Source: Nocardiopsis prasina DSM 43845
GTDB lineage: Bacteria > Actinomycetota > Actinomycetes > Streptosporangiales > Streptosporangiaceae
NCBI RefSeq assembly: GCF_000341265.1
Contig: NZ_ANAE01000125.1
Coordinates: forward strand, 55,163-119,162
Length of the DNA stretch: 64,000 bases
Direction of reading: 5' to 3'
How positions within the stretch are numbered: the stretch's first letter is position 1; every line of letters begins with the position of its first letter. Under the pieces are notes generated by a model. That model did not search any database. It saw only the letters and a program-made list of their open reading frames with translations, and was not told the DNA's origin. Below, piece by piece: positions 53,476 through 64,000 of this stretch. The translations under genes and the position numbers were made by a program.

Positions 53476-55569
53476 GTGCGACCGGTCAGTGACATCAAGC
53501 GCAGTGAGGCACCCTTCGAGGTCGTCTCGGAGATGACCCCCGCCGGGGACCAGCCGGGGGCCATCGAGCAGATCACCAAGCGGGTACGGGAGGGCGACCA
53601 GCACACGGTGCTGCTGGGAGCGACCGGTACGGGCAAGACCGCCACGGTGGCGTGGACGGTGGAGCAGCTCCAGCGGCCCACGCTCGTGATGCAGCCCAAC
53701 AAGACCCTGGCCGCGCAGTTCGCCAACGAGCTGCGGCAGATGCTGCCGAACAACGCCGTCGAGTACTTCGTCTCCTACTACGACTACTACCAGCCCGAGG
53801 CCTACGTCCCGCAGAGTGACACCTACATCGAGAAGGACTCCTCGATCAACGACGAGGTGGAGCGGCTGCGGCACTCGGCGACCAACTCGCTGCTCACACG
53901 GCGGGACACGATCGTGGTGGCGTCGGTCTCCTGCATCTACGGTCTGGGCACCCCGCAGGAGTACGTGGACCGCATGGCCCAGCTGTCGGTGGGCATGGAG
54001 GTGGACCGCGACGACCTGCTGCGCCGCCTGGTGGAGATGCAGTACACGCGCAACGACATGGCGTTCACACGGGGGACGTTCCGGGTGCGCGGGGACACGA
54101 TCGAGATCATCCCGGTCTACGAGGAGCTGGCGATCCGCATCGAGATGTTCGGTGACGAGATCGAGCGGCTGCTGACCCTGCACCCCCTGACCGGCGAGGT
54201 GCTGGGGGAGAGCCAGGAGATGTTCATCTTCCCGGCCTCCCACTACGTGGCCGGTGAGGAGCGCACCGAGCGGGCCATCGGCACGATCGAGGCGGAGCTG
54301 GGCGAACGGCTGGCCGAGCTGGAGGGCCAGGGCAAGCTCCTGGAGGCGCAACGGCTGCGGATGCGCACCACCCACGACCTGGAGATGATGCGCCAGCTCG
54401 GCACGTGTTCGGGGATCGAGAACTACTCGCGGCACTTCGACGGCCGTGAGCCGGGCAGCGCCCCCAACACGCTGTTGGACTACTTCCCCGAGGACTTCCT
54501 GCTGGTCCTGGACGAGTCGCACGTCACGGTCCCGCAGATCGGCGCCATGTACGAGGGTGACGCGGCGCGCAAGCGGACCCTGGTCGACCACGGTTTCCGG
54601 CTGCCCTCGGCGCTGGACAACCGGCCGCTGAAGTGGGAGGAGTTCACGACGCGGATCGATCAGTCGGTGTACCTGTCGGCGACGCCTGGCAAGTACGAGC
54701 TGCGCCAGGCCGCCGGCGACGTGGTCGAGCAGGTCATCCGGCCGACCGGCCTGGTGGACCCCCAGGTGGTGGTCAAGCCGACCGAGGGGCAGATCGACGA
54801 CCTGGTGCACGAGATCACCGAGCGCGCGGAGCGCTCGGAGCGGGTGCTGGTGACCACGCTGACCAAGAAGATGGCCGAGGACCTCACGGACTACTTCGCG
54901 GAACTGGGCATCCGGGTGCGGTACCTGCACAGCGAGGTGGACACGCTGCGCCGGGTGGAGCTGCTGCGTGAGCTGCGGGTGGGCGAGTTCGACGTGCTGG
55001 TGGGCATCAACCTGCTGCGTGAGGGCCTGGACCTGCCGGAGGTGTCGTTGGTGGCGATCCTGGACGCGGACAAGGAGGGCTTCCTGCGTTCGGAGACCTC
55101 GCTGATCCAGACGATCGGCCGCGCGGCGCGCAACGTGGACGGTCAGGTGCACATGTACGCCGACAACGTCACGGACTCGATGCGCGCGGCGATCGACGAG
55201 ACCACGAGGCGCCGGGACAAGCAGCTGGCCTACAACGCGGAGCACGGGATCGACCCGACGCCGCTGCGCAAGCAGATCGCGGACATCCTGGACACCCTGA
55301 ACCGCGAGGACGTGGACACCGAGGAGCTCATGTCGACGGGGTACCGCCAGGGCGCCAAGGCGGGCCGGGCGCCGGTGCCCGCCCTGGGCGAGCGCGCGGA
55401 CGTGGCGAACATGCCGCGTGCGGAGCTGGCCGGGCTGATCGACCAGCTGAGCGATCAGATGCACCAGGCCGCGACCGATCTCCAGTTCGAGCTGGCCGCC
55501 CGGCTGCGGGACGAGATCGGCGAGTTGAAGCGGGAGCTTCGGGGGATGGACGCGGCCGGGTTGAAGTGA
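53476..55569 (+). CDS. uvrB: Excinuclease ABC subunit B
   Basis: A 697-residue UvrB, the damage-verifying helicase-like subunit of nucleotide excision repair. Walker A is [13 protein letters not shown], the beta-hairpin region [18 protein letters not shown], the DEAD-like box DESHVTVPQ, helicase motifs [23 protein letters not shown] and [12 protein letters not shown], and the C-terminal UVR (UvrC-binding) motif [22 protein letters not shown] 53476 with an AGAAGAGGG site. A TAGCGT box about 60 bp upstream may be its -10; I saw no SOS box. Confidence 0.97.
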   Translation: MRPVSDIKRSEAPFEVVSEMTPAGDQPGAIEQITKRVREGDQHTVLLGATGTGKTATVAWTVEQLQRPTLVMQPNKTLAAQFANELRQMLPNNAVEYFVSYYDYYQPEAYVPQSDTYIEKDSSINDEVERLRHSATNSLLTRRDTIVVASVSCIYGLGTPQEYVDRMAQLSVGMEVDRDDLLRRLVEMQYTRNDMAFTRGTFRVRGDTIEIIPVYEELAIRIEMFGDEIERLLTLHPLTGEVLGESQEMFIFPASHYVAGEERTERAIGTIEAELGERLAELEGQGKLLEAQRLRMRTTHDLEMMRQLGTCSGIENYSRHFDGREPGSAPNTLLDYFPEDFLLVLDESHVTVPQIGAMYEGDAARKRTLVDHGFRLPSALDNRPLKWEEFTTRIDQSVYLSATPGKYELRQAAGDVVEQVIRPTGLVDPQVVVKPTEGQIDDLVHEITERAERSERVLVTTLTKKMAEDLTDYFAELGIRVRYLHSEVDTLRRVELLRELRVGEFDVLVGINLLREGLDLPEVSLVAILDADKEGFLRSETSLIQTIGRAARNVDGQVHMYADNVTDSMRAAIDETTRRRDKQLAYNAEHGIDPTPLRKQIADILDTLNREDVDTEELMSTGYRQGAKAGRAPVPALGERADVANMPRAELAGLIDQLSDQMHQAATDLQFELAARLRDEIGELKRELRGMDAAGLK

Positions 55570-55605
55570 TCCTGGCTGCACCCGGTAGGGTGCCTCCAGG
55601 CCTGT

Positions 55606-55626
55606 CGGTGCGGGGGTTCCGCACCG
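55606..55626 (+). terminator. uvrB terminator hairpin
   Basis: An 8-bp stem (55606–55613 with 55619–55626) and 5-nt loop, 37 bp past the stop. Confidence 0.5.
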
Positions 55627-55708
55627 GGAATCCCCACGGCGACCGCCGTTCCCGTCTCGAATCGAGCACGATCCCAGTACGGTTGGGTCGCATAGTTACC
55701 TTCACGTG

Positions 55709-55714
55709 ACATAT
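55709..55714 (+). promoter_or_regulatory. Candidate -10 for DUF3060 lipoprotein gene
   Basis: A TATTCT box about 60 bp before the start in an otherwise unusually AT-rich patch; no convincing -35. Confidence 0.4.
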
Positions 55715-55772
55715 TCTTGTGCTTTGCGTAAGTCGAATGTCGCTTTTGCCTTTTTCGGGTGTGGGGGAGTTC

Positions 55773-56222
55773 ATGGTCGGTCGAGTTCTGGGTATCGCGT
55801 TCGTCGCGGTGCTGACGGGTCTCCTGGTGGCCGGGTGCGGGCTCGACCGGGGCGGTGACGACCCGGAGGAGATCGCCCCCACTCCCGACCTCGGCCAGGG
55901 GCCGGAGGACGAGCCGGTGGACGGAGTCTCCAACGACCAGGTCATCGTGGTGGTCGACGACGGTGCCGAGGTGCACGAGGACTGCGCCGACCGCGAGGTC
56001 GTGGTCAAGGCAGACGACGCCGTCGTGATACTGGACGGCGACTGCGGGCTGGTCCGCGCCACCGGGCGCAACTCCGTCGTGGAGGTGGGCACGGCGAAGA
56101 AGATCGTCCTCGTGGGCGTGGACAACCAGGTCTCCTTCGCCTCCGGCGACCCCGAGGTGATCAACCACGGACGCAACACCACGGTCTCCGAGGGCGGTAC
56201 CGCCAGCCCCGAGGCCGAATAG
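55773..56222 (+). CDS. DUF3060 lipoprotein
   Basis: A 149-residue secreted lipoprotein: signal peptide with lipobox VAGC (Cys22), an acidic linker, then a short beta-repeat domain with alternating hydrophobic strands and two cysteines (HEDCADREVVV, LDGDCGLVRATGRNSVVEV, GVDNQVSFASG), characteristic of DUF3060. Function unknown. ATG 55773 with GGGGGAG just upstream; longer frames reach 55719 but would interrupt the signal peptide. Confidence 0.75.
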   Translation: MVGRVLGIAFVAVLTGLLVAGCGLDRGGDDPEEIAPTPDLGQGPEDEPVDGVSNDQVIVVVDDGAEVHEDCADREVVVKADDAVVILDGDCGLVRATGRNSVVEVGTAKKIVLVGVDNQVSFASGDPEVINHGRNTTVSEGGTASPEAE

Positions 56223-56530
56223 CCCCGTCACCGAGGAGCCTCCCCGCCCTTCGGGCGCGACCCCTCCATCCGTTACCGTGGTGCGCGTTCGCGAGCTTGC
56301 CGTGTCGGCGTGGTCGGGCAGGGGTTCGCCGAGACCCCTCCGGAGAGACGGACGGGCCCGTGTTCTCCGGCTTTCGGTCACCCGTACCGCTTCGAGGCGG
56401 TACGGTCGATCCTGTCCCGACACGTCGGTTGGTTCGGACGACGGTCCGGGGTCCGCGAAGGGCGCCGCGACGCGACCGCACCCGTCAGTCCGGTCGGGGC
56501 ACGCTCTTGACGAATGGAGGGGTGGGGCGG
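56223..56530 (+). other. Intergenic region with terminator-like hairpin
   Basis: About 308 bp without a convincing gene. It holds a perfect 9-bp inverted repeat (56382–56390 with 56397–56405, 6-nt loop), likely a terminator or operator. Confidence 0.45.
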
Positions 56531-57526
56531 GTGAGTGGTTATGTCGCTCGGGTGCGGCATGATGAGTCGCCTGGCGGCGACATCGGACTCGATCCGCTGG
56601 TGCACTCCGCTGCCCAGCGCTGGGCGGAGTCGGACCCCCTGCTGCCCGAACCCGTGGGGTTCGCGGCCAACTCCTACCCCCTGCTGACCGTCAGCGACGA
56701 GGACGGCCGAACCGTCGCCGCGGGCAGCATGCACTACACCTGGTACCAGCCGGGCGAGGTGGGCCGCATCTGGGGCGTGCCCGACCAGCACTGGCTCACC
56801 CCCATCGTCGGCGGCCCCGAACCCGCCCGCGCGCTGGACTCCCTGCTCACCAGCTGGCGCGACCAGATCGAGGACCTGCCCACGGGCACCGGCTCGGAGT
56901 CGGCGGCCCTCGTGAGCTGGCCCGCGCGTGACGTCGCCGGGATCATCCCCCTGCAACGCCACGGCCTCCAGCCCTACACCGTGCTCGCCGCGCGCCAGCG
57001 CCGCCGCGGTGTGCCGCCCTCCCTGCCCCCGCGTGACGTGGTCATCCGGTTGGCCGACACCAGCGACCTCACCCAGGTGGTGGGTCTGCTGATGGAGGAG
57101 CACCGGTACGAACAGCACTTCGGCGGGGTGTTCCTCCAGCCCGACACCGCCGAGCAGACCCGCAAGGTCGCCGCGCGGGCGCTCAACCGTTCGCGTTCGT
57201 GGATCTGGTTGGCCGAGCGCCGGGGCCGGGCCGTGGGGCTGCTGTGGGTGTCACCGCCGGAGCGCTCCCGCTGGGCGAAGTCCCTGGTCCGGGCTCGGCC
57301 GATCGCGCACATCGGCTACGGGGTGGTCTCCGAGGCCGAGCGCGGCCACGGGATCGGCACCGCTCTGGTGAGCCAGGCGCACCAGGCGCTGGACAGCCAC
57401 GGTGTGGGGGTGTCGGTGCTCAACTACGCCGCCATGAACCCGCTCTCCGGGCCGTTCTGGCACCGGATGGGCTACCGCCCGGTGTGGACGACCTGGGAGG
57501 TCCGTCCCGCCCTCGCGCTGCGCTGA
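56531..57526 (+). CDS. GNAT-family N-acetyltransferase (two-lobed)
   Basis: A 331-residue protein whose C-terminal half is a GNAT domain (GYGVVSEAERGHGIGTALVSQAH acetyl-CoA region read in parts, then NPLSGPFWHRMGYRPVW). The N-terminal half (GSMHYTWYQPGEVGRIWGV) looks like a degenerate second lobe, giving a tandem-GNAT arrangement. The substrate is unknown. GTG 56531 with GGAGG about 9 nt upstream. Confidence 0.8.
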   Translation: MSGYVARVRHDESPGGDIGLDPLVHSAAQRWAESDPLLPEPVGFAANSYPLLTVSDEDGRTVAAGSMHYTWYQPGEVGRIWGVPDQHWLTPIVGGPEPARALDSLLTSWRDQIEDLPTGTGSESAALVSWPARDVAGIIPLQRHGLQPYTVLAARQRRRGVPPSLPPRDVVIRLADTSDLTQVVGLLMEEHRYEQHFGGVFLQPDTAEQTRKVAARALNRSRSWIWLAERRGRAVGLLWVSPPERSRWAKSLVRARPIAHIGYGVVSEAERGHGIGTALVSQAHQALDSHGVGVSVLNYAAMNPLSGPFWHRMGYRPVWTTWEVRPALALR

Positions 57527-57587
57527 CCTCGGCGCGCACCCCCGACTGACCGGCGCCCCGGTGACGGAGTTCACGGGGCGGGCTGGT

Positions 57588-57593
57588 TAGCCT
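57588..57593 (+). promoter_or_regulatory. Candidate -10 for lyase gene
   Basis: TAGCCT, about 40 bp before ATG 57633. Confidence 0.35.
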
Positions 57594-57632
57594 GGGCGCG
57601 CAAGCGCAGTGTGGCGGGGAGAGGTGGAGTCG

Positions 57633-58556
57633 ATGAGCGCGGACGACCGTGGGCCCGAGGGTGCCGAGCACGTGGAGATCGTGGAGGTGGGGCCGCGTGA
57701 CGGCCTCCAGAACGAGTCCACCGTGCTGTCGGTGGAGGACCGGGTGGAGCTGATCGACCGTGCGGTGGCCGCCGGGGTGCGGCGGATCGAGGCGGTCAGC
57801 TTCGTCAACCCCAAGCGGGTGCCGCAGATGGCCGGGGCCGAGGAGGTCATGGCCGGGGTCACGCGGCTGCCCGGTGTCTCCTTCATCGGTCTGGCCCTCA
57901 ACCGGCGCGGGCTGGACCGGGCGCTGGAGGCCGGGGTGTCCGAGGTCAACGTGGCGGTTCCGGCCACGGACGGCTTCAGCACCCGCAACCAGGGCACCAC
58001 CGTCGAGGCGATGCTGGACTCCCTGGTGGAGATGGACCGGGCCCTGGAGGGCACGGGGGTGCCGTTGAGCGTCACCGTCTCCACGGCCTTCGGGTGCCCG
58101 TTCGACGGCGAGGTCGCGCCGGAACGCGTGGTGGAGGTCGTGCGGCGGATCGCGGACACCGCAGCCGTGGAGATCGCCCTGGCCGACACGATCGGGGTGG
58201 GCGTCCCCGCGCAGGTGCGCGACCTCCTGCACCGCACCGCCGAGGTGGCGGGCGGCCGGACCCTGCGCTGCCACTTCCACAACACTCGCAACACCGGCTA
58301 CGCGAACGCCCTGGCCGCGGTGGAGGAGGGCGTCCGGGTCCTGGACTCCAGCCTGGGCGGTTTCGGCGGCTGCCCGTTCGCTCCCGCCGCCACCGGCAAC
58401 ATCGGCACCGAGGACCTGCTGTACATGCTGCACCGCAGTGGTCTGCGCACCGGGGTGAGCCTGTCCGGGGCGGCCGCACTGGGCGACTGGATGGGCGAGC
58501 GGCTCGGCAAGCAGCCGCCCGCCTACCTCGGCCGCGCCGGAGGCTTTCCCGTCTGA
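57633..58556 (+). CDS. Hydroxymethylglutaryl-CoA lyase-family protein
   Basis: A 307-residue DRE-TIM metallolyase: VEVGPRDGLQNE (metal Asp and catalytic Arg), EAVSFVNPKRVPQMAG, LADTIGVGVPAQV, HFHNTRNTGYANAL and the signature GGFGGCPFAPAATGNIGTED with the catalytic Cys. The reaction is probably cleavage of HMG-CoA to acetoacetate and acetyl-CoA in leucine catabolism, though the family also acts on related substrates. No other leucine-degradation genes are adjacent. ATG 57633 with GAGGTGGAG upstream. Confidence 0.88.
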   Translation: MSADDRGPEGAEHVEIVEVGPRDGLQNESTVLSVEDRVELIDRAVAAGVRRIEAVSFVNPKRVPQMAGAEEVMAGVTRLPGVSFIGLALNRRGLDRALEAGVSEVNVAVPATDGFSTRNQGTTVEAMLDSLVEMDRALEGTGVPLSVTVSTAFGCPFDGEVAPERVVEVVRRIADTAAVEIALADTIGVGVPAQVRDLLHRTAEVAGGRTLRCHFHNTRNTGYANALAAVEEGVRVLDSSLGGFGGCPFAPAATGNIGTEDLLYMLHRSGLRTGVSLSGAAALGDWMGERLGKQPPAYLGRAGGFPV

Positions 58557-58770
58557 CCCACGGCACGGGCTCCGGGCCGGTGAGTGGTGGTCCGGAGCCG
58601 CCATGGGCTCCATGGGGGAGTTCGGAACGGTGTTGCCTTCGCCACCCGGCGGGCGGTGGTTCGCGCGGGAGGCCCGCGCCACCAGGGGTTCGCGGCAACC
58701 GCGCAGGTGGGGATGGGGAACAGCGGGGGCAGGGCGGACGTTCCCGGGTGTGGACGAACGGGGGGCCTGT

Positions 58771-58776
58771 TATTCT
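58771..58776 (+). promoter_or_regulatory. Candidate -10 for pyrG
   Basis: TATTCT in a GC-rich context, giving a leader of about 115 nt before pyrG. Confidence 0.45.
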
Positions 58777-58895
58777 GGTGCCCCGTGGAGTCCGACGCGC
58801 TGGAACGGCATCGCCGCCGCTCGGAACCGGACCGCCGCACGGCAGCCAAGCTCGCCCGAGCCAGCCGTAGCCACTCAAACCACGGGAGCAACACT

Positions 58896-60536
<1,641 letters not shown>

Positions 60537-60580
60537 CGGCGACGACCAGGCGGGTGGGGCCCGAGCCTGAGAGGGGCCGC

Positions 60581-61249
60581 ATGGCCAACCACACCCGCCC
60601 GGTCGAGGACGAGACGACGGGGGCGTTCGCGAAGGTCGCGGACGCCCCCGAGTCGTGGCCGGTGGAGCGGTCCGAGGAGCGCTACCGGGGCGCCAAGTGC
60701 TCGATGCGCACGGACTGGGTGGAGATGCCCGGAGCCCACGGCCAGGGCCGGATCGTGGCGGCCCGCGACTACATGGACCACCCGGGCGCCTCCGCGATCC
60801 TCGCCCTCGACTCCCAAGGCCGGGTGCTGCTGCAACGCCAGTACCGGCACCCCACCCAGCACACGCTCTGGGAGCTGCCCGCCGGTCTGATCGACGGTGA
60901 CGGCGAGGGGCCGCTGGCCACCGCCCGCCGTGAGCTGGTGGAGGAGGCCTCGCTGCGCGCCGCCACCTGGCACAGACTTCCGGACTTCTACCCGAGCACG
61001 GGGTTCTCCAACGAGCGCATCCACGTCTTCCTCGCCCGTGACCTCACCGAGGTCCCGGAGGAGGAGATCGACTTCGTGCGCGAACACGAGGAGGCCGACC
61101 TGGCCAGCGAGTGGCTCCCGCTGCCGGAGGCCGTGCGCGCGGTCATGGAGGGGCGGCTGCACAACGGGGCCACGGTCATCGGCGTCCTCGCCGCGCACGC
61201 CGCCTCGCAGGACGGGTTCGCCTCCCTGCCTGTGGCCTCGGACGACTGA
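60581..61249 (+). CDS. NUDIX hydrolase, ADP-ribose pyrophosphatase-like
   Basis: A 222-residue NUDIX enzyme. The NUDIX box is [18 protein letters not shown] then VEEASL (G-x5-E-x7-REL-x-EE), and the upstream WELPAGLID and downstream [16 protein letters not shown] are typical of ADP-ribose pyrophosphatases. The last residue of the box (usually Gly after EE-x) is replaced by Ser-Leu. It lies between pyrG and xerD in the conserved actinobacterial order. ATG 60581 with GAGAGGGG upstream. Confidence 0.92.
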   Translation: MANHTRPVEDETTGAFAKVADAPESWPVERSEERYRGAKCSMRTDWVEMPGAHGQGRIVAARDYMDHPGASAILALDSQGRVLLQRQYRHPTQHTLWELPAGLIDGDGEGPLATARRELVEEASLRAATWHRLPDFYPSTGFSNERIHVFLARDLTEVPEEEIDFVREHEEADLASEWLPLPEAVRAVMEGRLHNGATVIGVLAAHAASQDGFASLPVASDD

Positions 61250-61271
61250 ACCGCCCGTGGGAACCGAAGCA

Positions 61272-62291
61272 GTGGAGAACGGGCCGGGGCGGACCGAACT
61301 CGACGACGGCCCCCTGGGCCGGGTCCGGTCCGCGTTCCTCGACCACCTGAGCGCCGAGCGGGCGCTGGCCGACAACACCCTGCTGGCCTACCGGCGTGAC
61401 CTGTGGCGTTACGTGGAGTACCTGGACGCCCAAGGCGTCACCGACCTCGCCGTGGCGACCACCGGGCACGTGGGAGCGTTCCTGGGGGCGCTGCGCGACG
61501 GTGACGACGCCCACGCGCCGCTGAGCGCCTCCTCCGCCGGACGCACCCTGGCCGCGGTTCGGGGGCTGCACCGGTTCGCGGTGCGTGAGGGGTGGGCGGC
61601 CACCGACCCCGCCGCCGAGGTGACCCCGCCGTCCCCGCCCATGCGCCTGCCCAAGGCCGTGCCCCTGGACCAGGTGGAGCGGCTGCTGGAAGCGGCCGGG
61701 CCGGTGTCGGCACCGGCCTCGGACGCACGTGTCGACCTTCTCGCCCAGCGCGACCGCGCGCTGCTGGAGGTGCTGTACGGCACGGGGGCACGGGTGTCGG
61801 AGGCGGTCGGCCTGGACGTGGACGACGTCGCGGACGCGGTGGACGCGGGCGGGCCGGTCGGCCTGGTGCGTTTCCGCGGCAAGGGCGGCAAGGAGCGGCT
61901 CGTGCCTTTGGGCTCCTACGCGCGCCGCGCGCTGGCCGGGTACCTGACCCTGGTGCGGCCGGTACTGGCCGCGTCGGGGCGGGGCGGCCCGGCGCTGTTC
62001 CTCAACACCCGGGGCGGACGCCTGACCCGGCAGGGCGGGTGGGTGCTGCTGTCGGCCGTGGCGGAACGGGCCGGGGTGGGGGGCGTCTCTCCGCACACCC
62101 TGAGACACTCCTTCGCCACCCACCTGATCGACGGTGGCGCGGACATCCGCGTCGTCCAGGAGTTGTTGGGGCACAGTTCGGTCACCACCACGCAGGTCTA
62201 CACGCTGGTGACGGTGGAGCGGCTGCGCGAGGTGTACGCGTCCAGTCACCCCAGGGCGCGGCGCGGGGCGGATCCGGGTGGCCCGCCGTGA
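61272..62291 (+). CDS. xerD: Tyrosine recombinase XerD
   Basis: A 339-residue Xer recombinase for chromosome dimer resolution at dif. The N-terminal SAM-like core-binding domain begins near [23 protein letters not shown]. Catalytic residues are Arg in [13 protein letters not shown], Lys in [12 protein letters not shown], His-x-x-Arg in [13 protein letters not shown], His in [12 protein letters not shown] and the nucleophile Tyr in the same block. It lies next to parA, the expected xerD–parA–scpA–scpB order. GTG 61272 or 61257; both lack a strong ribosome site. Confidence 0.93.
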   Translation: MENGPGRTELDDGPLGRVRSAFLDHLSAERALADNTLLAYRRDLWRYVEYLDAQGVTDLAVATTGHVGAFLGALRDGDDAHAPLSASSAGRTLAAVRGLHRFAVREGWAATDPAAEVTPPSPPMRLPKAVPLDQVERLLEAAGPVSAPASDARVDLLAQRDRALLEVLYGTGARVSEAVGLDVDDVADAVDAGGPVGLVRFRGKGGKERLVPLGSYARRALAGYLTLVRPVLAASGRGGPALFLNTRGGRLTRQGGWVLLSAVAERAGVGGVSPHTLRHSFATHLIDGGADIRVVQELLGHSSVTTTQVYTLVTVERLREVYASSHPRARRGADPGGPP

Positions 62292-62353
62292 CCGCCGGGG
62301 CCCGCTGCGGAGGGGTCCGACCGCGTTCGGGACGAGTCCGACGTGCGTCGTGT

Positions 62354-62383
62354 GTACCCTTCTCCTACGAGAGAAATGGGTAC
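62354..62383. repeat. Inverted repeat between xerD and parA
   Basis: gtaccc-ttctc pairs with gagaa-at-gggtac around a 6-nt loop. It could be a weak terminator or a protein-binding site; it is not a parS sequence. Confidence 0.45.
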
Positions 62384-62436
62384 GACCGTGCGGTTCCTCC
62401 CGGTTGCGGAGGGTGGGGAATCCTCGTCGGATCATG

Positions 62437-62466
62437 TTGAAGTGCGCCGTGTCGTCGTTCTAGAGT
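62437..62466 (+). promoter_or_regulatory. Candidate parA promoter
   Basis: TTGAAG (62437–62442), 18-bp spacer, TAGAGT (62461–62466), about 115 bp before the parA start. Confidence 0.55.
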
Positions 62467-62580
62467 CGCCGCACAGAGGTACGTTGCTGTCGACATATTG
62501 AGTTTCCGACGGCGGCCAGTCGTGGGAAACGTCAAGAGTCCCATCGGGCCGTGGCCGGTCCGTAGGGGAGGTCAAGGGTT

Positions 62581-63540
62581 GTGAACTGGTCGGACAACGA
62601 CGAGGCGGCGAACACCGCACCCGTCGGCGAGGAGGGCTTCGCCGACCCGGTGAGCAACCCGTGGGGGACGACACGCAACACGGGGGCGGATCTGCACACC
62701 AAGAGACCCGTGCGTACATATCCGGAGCCTGCGCCGCTTGACGAACACGGTCCGGCACGGATTGTAGCACTCTGTAACCAGAAGGGTGGGGTCGGTAAGA
62801 CCACCACCACCATCAACCTCGGTGCCGCCATCGCGGAGTACGGCAGACGGGTACTGCTGGTCGACTTCGACCCGCAGGGCGCGCTGTCCGTGGGCCTGGG
62901 ACGGCTGGACCCGCGCGAGCTGGACCTGACCGTCTACAACCTGCTCATGCAGCGCGACGTGACGGTTGAGGACGTCCTGCTCAAGACGGACGTCGACGGT
63001 CTGGACCTCATTCCGAGCAACATCGACCTGTCGGCCGCCGAAGTGCAGCTGGTCGGCGAGGTGGCCCGTGAGCAGATGCTGGGGCGCGCTCTGCGCCCGG
63101 TCATCAACGACTACGACGTCATCCTCATTGACTGCCAGCCTTCGCTGGGCCTGCTGACCGTCAACGCGCTGACCGCGGCGGACGGGGTCATCGTGCCGCT
63201 GGAGTGCGAGTTCTTCGCGCTGCGCGGTGTGGCGCTGCTGATGGACACCATCCAGAAGGTGCAGGAGCGCCTGAACGAGGACCTCGTCATCGACGGTTTC
63301 CTCGGCACCATGTACGACCCGCGCACCCTGCACGCCCGCGAGGTGCTGTCCACGATCGTGGACGGCTTCGGCGACAAGGTGTACGGCACGGTGATCAACC
63401 GAACCGTGCGCTTCCCGGACGCCACCGTGGCCGGCGAACCCATCACCAGGTTCGACTCGTCCTCGGCCGGGGCCAACGCCTACCGGTCGCTGGCCAAGGA
63501 GGTGCTGGCGAGGTGGCCTCTCAGCGGTCACGACGTGTGA
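62581..63540 (+). CDS. ParA-family ATPase (xerD–scpAB cluster type)
   Basis: A 319-residue deviant-Walker ATPase: CNQKGGVGKTTTTINLG (signature lysine), LLVDFDPQGALSVGLG and IDCQPSLGLLTVNAL. A disordered N-terminus of about 55 residues precedes the ATPase. In actinobacteria this parA, next to xerD and scpA/scpB, is distinct from the oriC-linked parAB. No parS or parB is nearby, so its job may be connected to condensin loading or cell-pole positioning. GTG 62581 is chosen; its stop overlaps the next gene by 4 bp. Confidence 0.9.
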   Translation: MNWSDNDEAANTAPVGEEGFADPVSNPWGTTRNTGADLHTKRPVRTYPEPAPLDEHGPARIVALCNQKGGVGKTTTTINLGAAIAEYGRRVLLVDFDPQGALSVGLGRLDPRELDLTVYNLLMQRDVTVEDVLLKTDVDGLDLIPSNIDLSAAEVQLVGEVAREQMLGRALRPVINDYDVILIDCQPSLGLLTVNALTAADGVIVPLECEFFALRGVALLMDTIQKVQERLNEDLVIDGFLGTMYDPRTLHAREVLSTIVDGFGDKVYGTVINRTVRFPDATVAGEPITRFDSSSAGANAYRSLAKEVLARWPLSGHDV

Positions 63541-63938
63541 CGCTACCCGGGGCGGACGAGCTGTTCTTCCGCCCCTCCGGTCCCGAAGAGGAACCGGTCG
63601 AGACCGAACGCCAGTACCAGGTACCGGAACAGGATCGACAGAGCACCACCGAGGCCTCGTCGGAGCGGCCCGCGCGCAAGTCGAACGGCAGGGGGCGGAG
63701 CAAGGTACGCCGCGCTCCGAAGCCGAGCGGGCGCCAACGCCACGACGAGAAGATCACCGTCTACGTCTCCGGGGCCGAGCTGCTGGCCCTGGAACAGACC
63801 CGGCTTTCGCTGCGTGCGGAGCACGGGTTGTCGGCCGACCGCGGCCGCCTCGTTCGCGAGGCCGTCGCCGTGCTGCTCGCCGACTTCGAGGAGCACGGCT
63901 CCAGCAGCATGCTGGTGCGCCGGCTGACCGAGGACTGA
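63537..63938 (+). CDS. Small ParA-coupled protein with ribbon-helix-helix-like C-terminus
   Basis: A 133-residue protein starting in the parA stop (GTGA overlap). The N-terminal ~75 residues are disordered and Gln/Glu/Arg-rich; the C-terminal part (DEKITVYVSGAELLALEQTR, then DRGRLVREAVAVLLADFEE) has the strand-helix-helix pattern of a ribbon-helix-helix DNA-binding fold. Coupling suggests a partner of the ParA ATPase, as small RHH proteins are for other ParA systems. I do not recognise a named family. Confidence 0.65.
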   Translation: MTLPGADELFFRPSGPEEEPVETERQYQVPEQDRQSTTEASSERPARKSNGRGRSKVRRAPKPSGRQRHDEKITVYVSGAELLALEQTRLSLRAEHGLSADRGRLVREAVAVLLADFEEHGSSSMLVRRLTED

Positions 63939-64000
63939 CGTCCCCGGGCCGACCGCTGGGGGAGCGGACGGCGACCGGGAACCCGAGAGTGAGGGTGTCA

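Noticed and set aside
62354..62383. Inverted repeat near parA as a parS site.
   Set aside because: It does not match the parS consensus and has AT bulges inconsistent with it.

Overview
The window is a stretch of chromosome from a very GC-rich actinomycete. Gene content and order (hisI–trpCBA–lgt, gltBD, pyk, an ANTAR response regulator, liv transporter, polA–rpsA–coaE–uvrB, pyrG–NUDIX–xerD–parA) match the conserved core of Streptomyces/Nocardiopsis-type genomes. Frequent GTG/TTG starts, mycothiol-type enzymes and many apparently leaderless genes fit this. A member of the Nocardiopsidaceae is my best guess, from gene style only.

Layout. 1–5.1 kb: a secreted peptidoglycan-binding protein and a heterodimeric ABC exporter. 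5.1–17.8 kb: a SIS-domain protein facing hisI, a tryptophan cluster (membrane protein, trpC, trpB, trpA, with a Trp-containing mini-ORF before trpB, but no trpE), a MauE/DsbA-type redox pair, lgt, and two tandem paralogous membrane proteins. 17.8–26.7 kb: a BpsA-like aminopropyltransferase relative, then gltB–gltD. 26.7–34.8 kb: small accessory genes, pyk, and a beta-lactamase locus in which a class A lipoprotein beta-lactamase faces a LysR regulator coupled to a cytoplasmic penicillin-recognising-type protein, the blaL/blaA/blaB layout of Streptomyces cacaoi. 34.8–36.5 kb: an HTH–LAGLIDADG protein, an unusual tRNA with a Leu CAA anticodon, and the ANTAR regulator. 36.8–44.0 kb: livHMGF with two substrate-binding lipoprotein genes pointing back at it. 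44.4–55.6 kb: thioesterase, polA, arfB-like, rpsA, coaE, a decayed insertion sequence, a membrane protein and uvrB. 55.7–64 kb: a lipoprotein, GNAT, an HMG-CoA-lyase-type gene, pyrG, a NUDIX hydrolase, xerD and parA with a small partner; scpA/scpB would be expected just outside.

Most of the window is housekeeping. The parts most worth a second look are the beta-lactamase regulatory locus, the class-I-shaped tRNA-Leu(CAA), the insertion-sequence remnant whose ends supply stop codons to both neighbours, the trpC–trpB intergenic leader, the BpsA-like protein, and the repeated TAnnnT-6/7-start-codon pattern that points to leaderless mRNAs. I did not see a CRISPR array, prophage or biosynthetic cluster.
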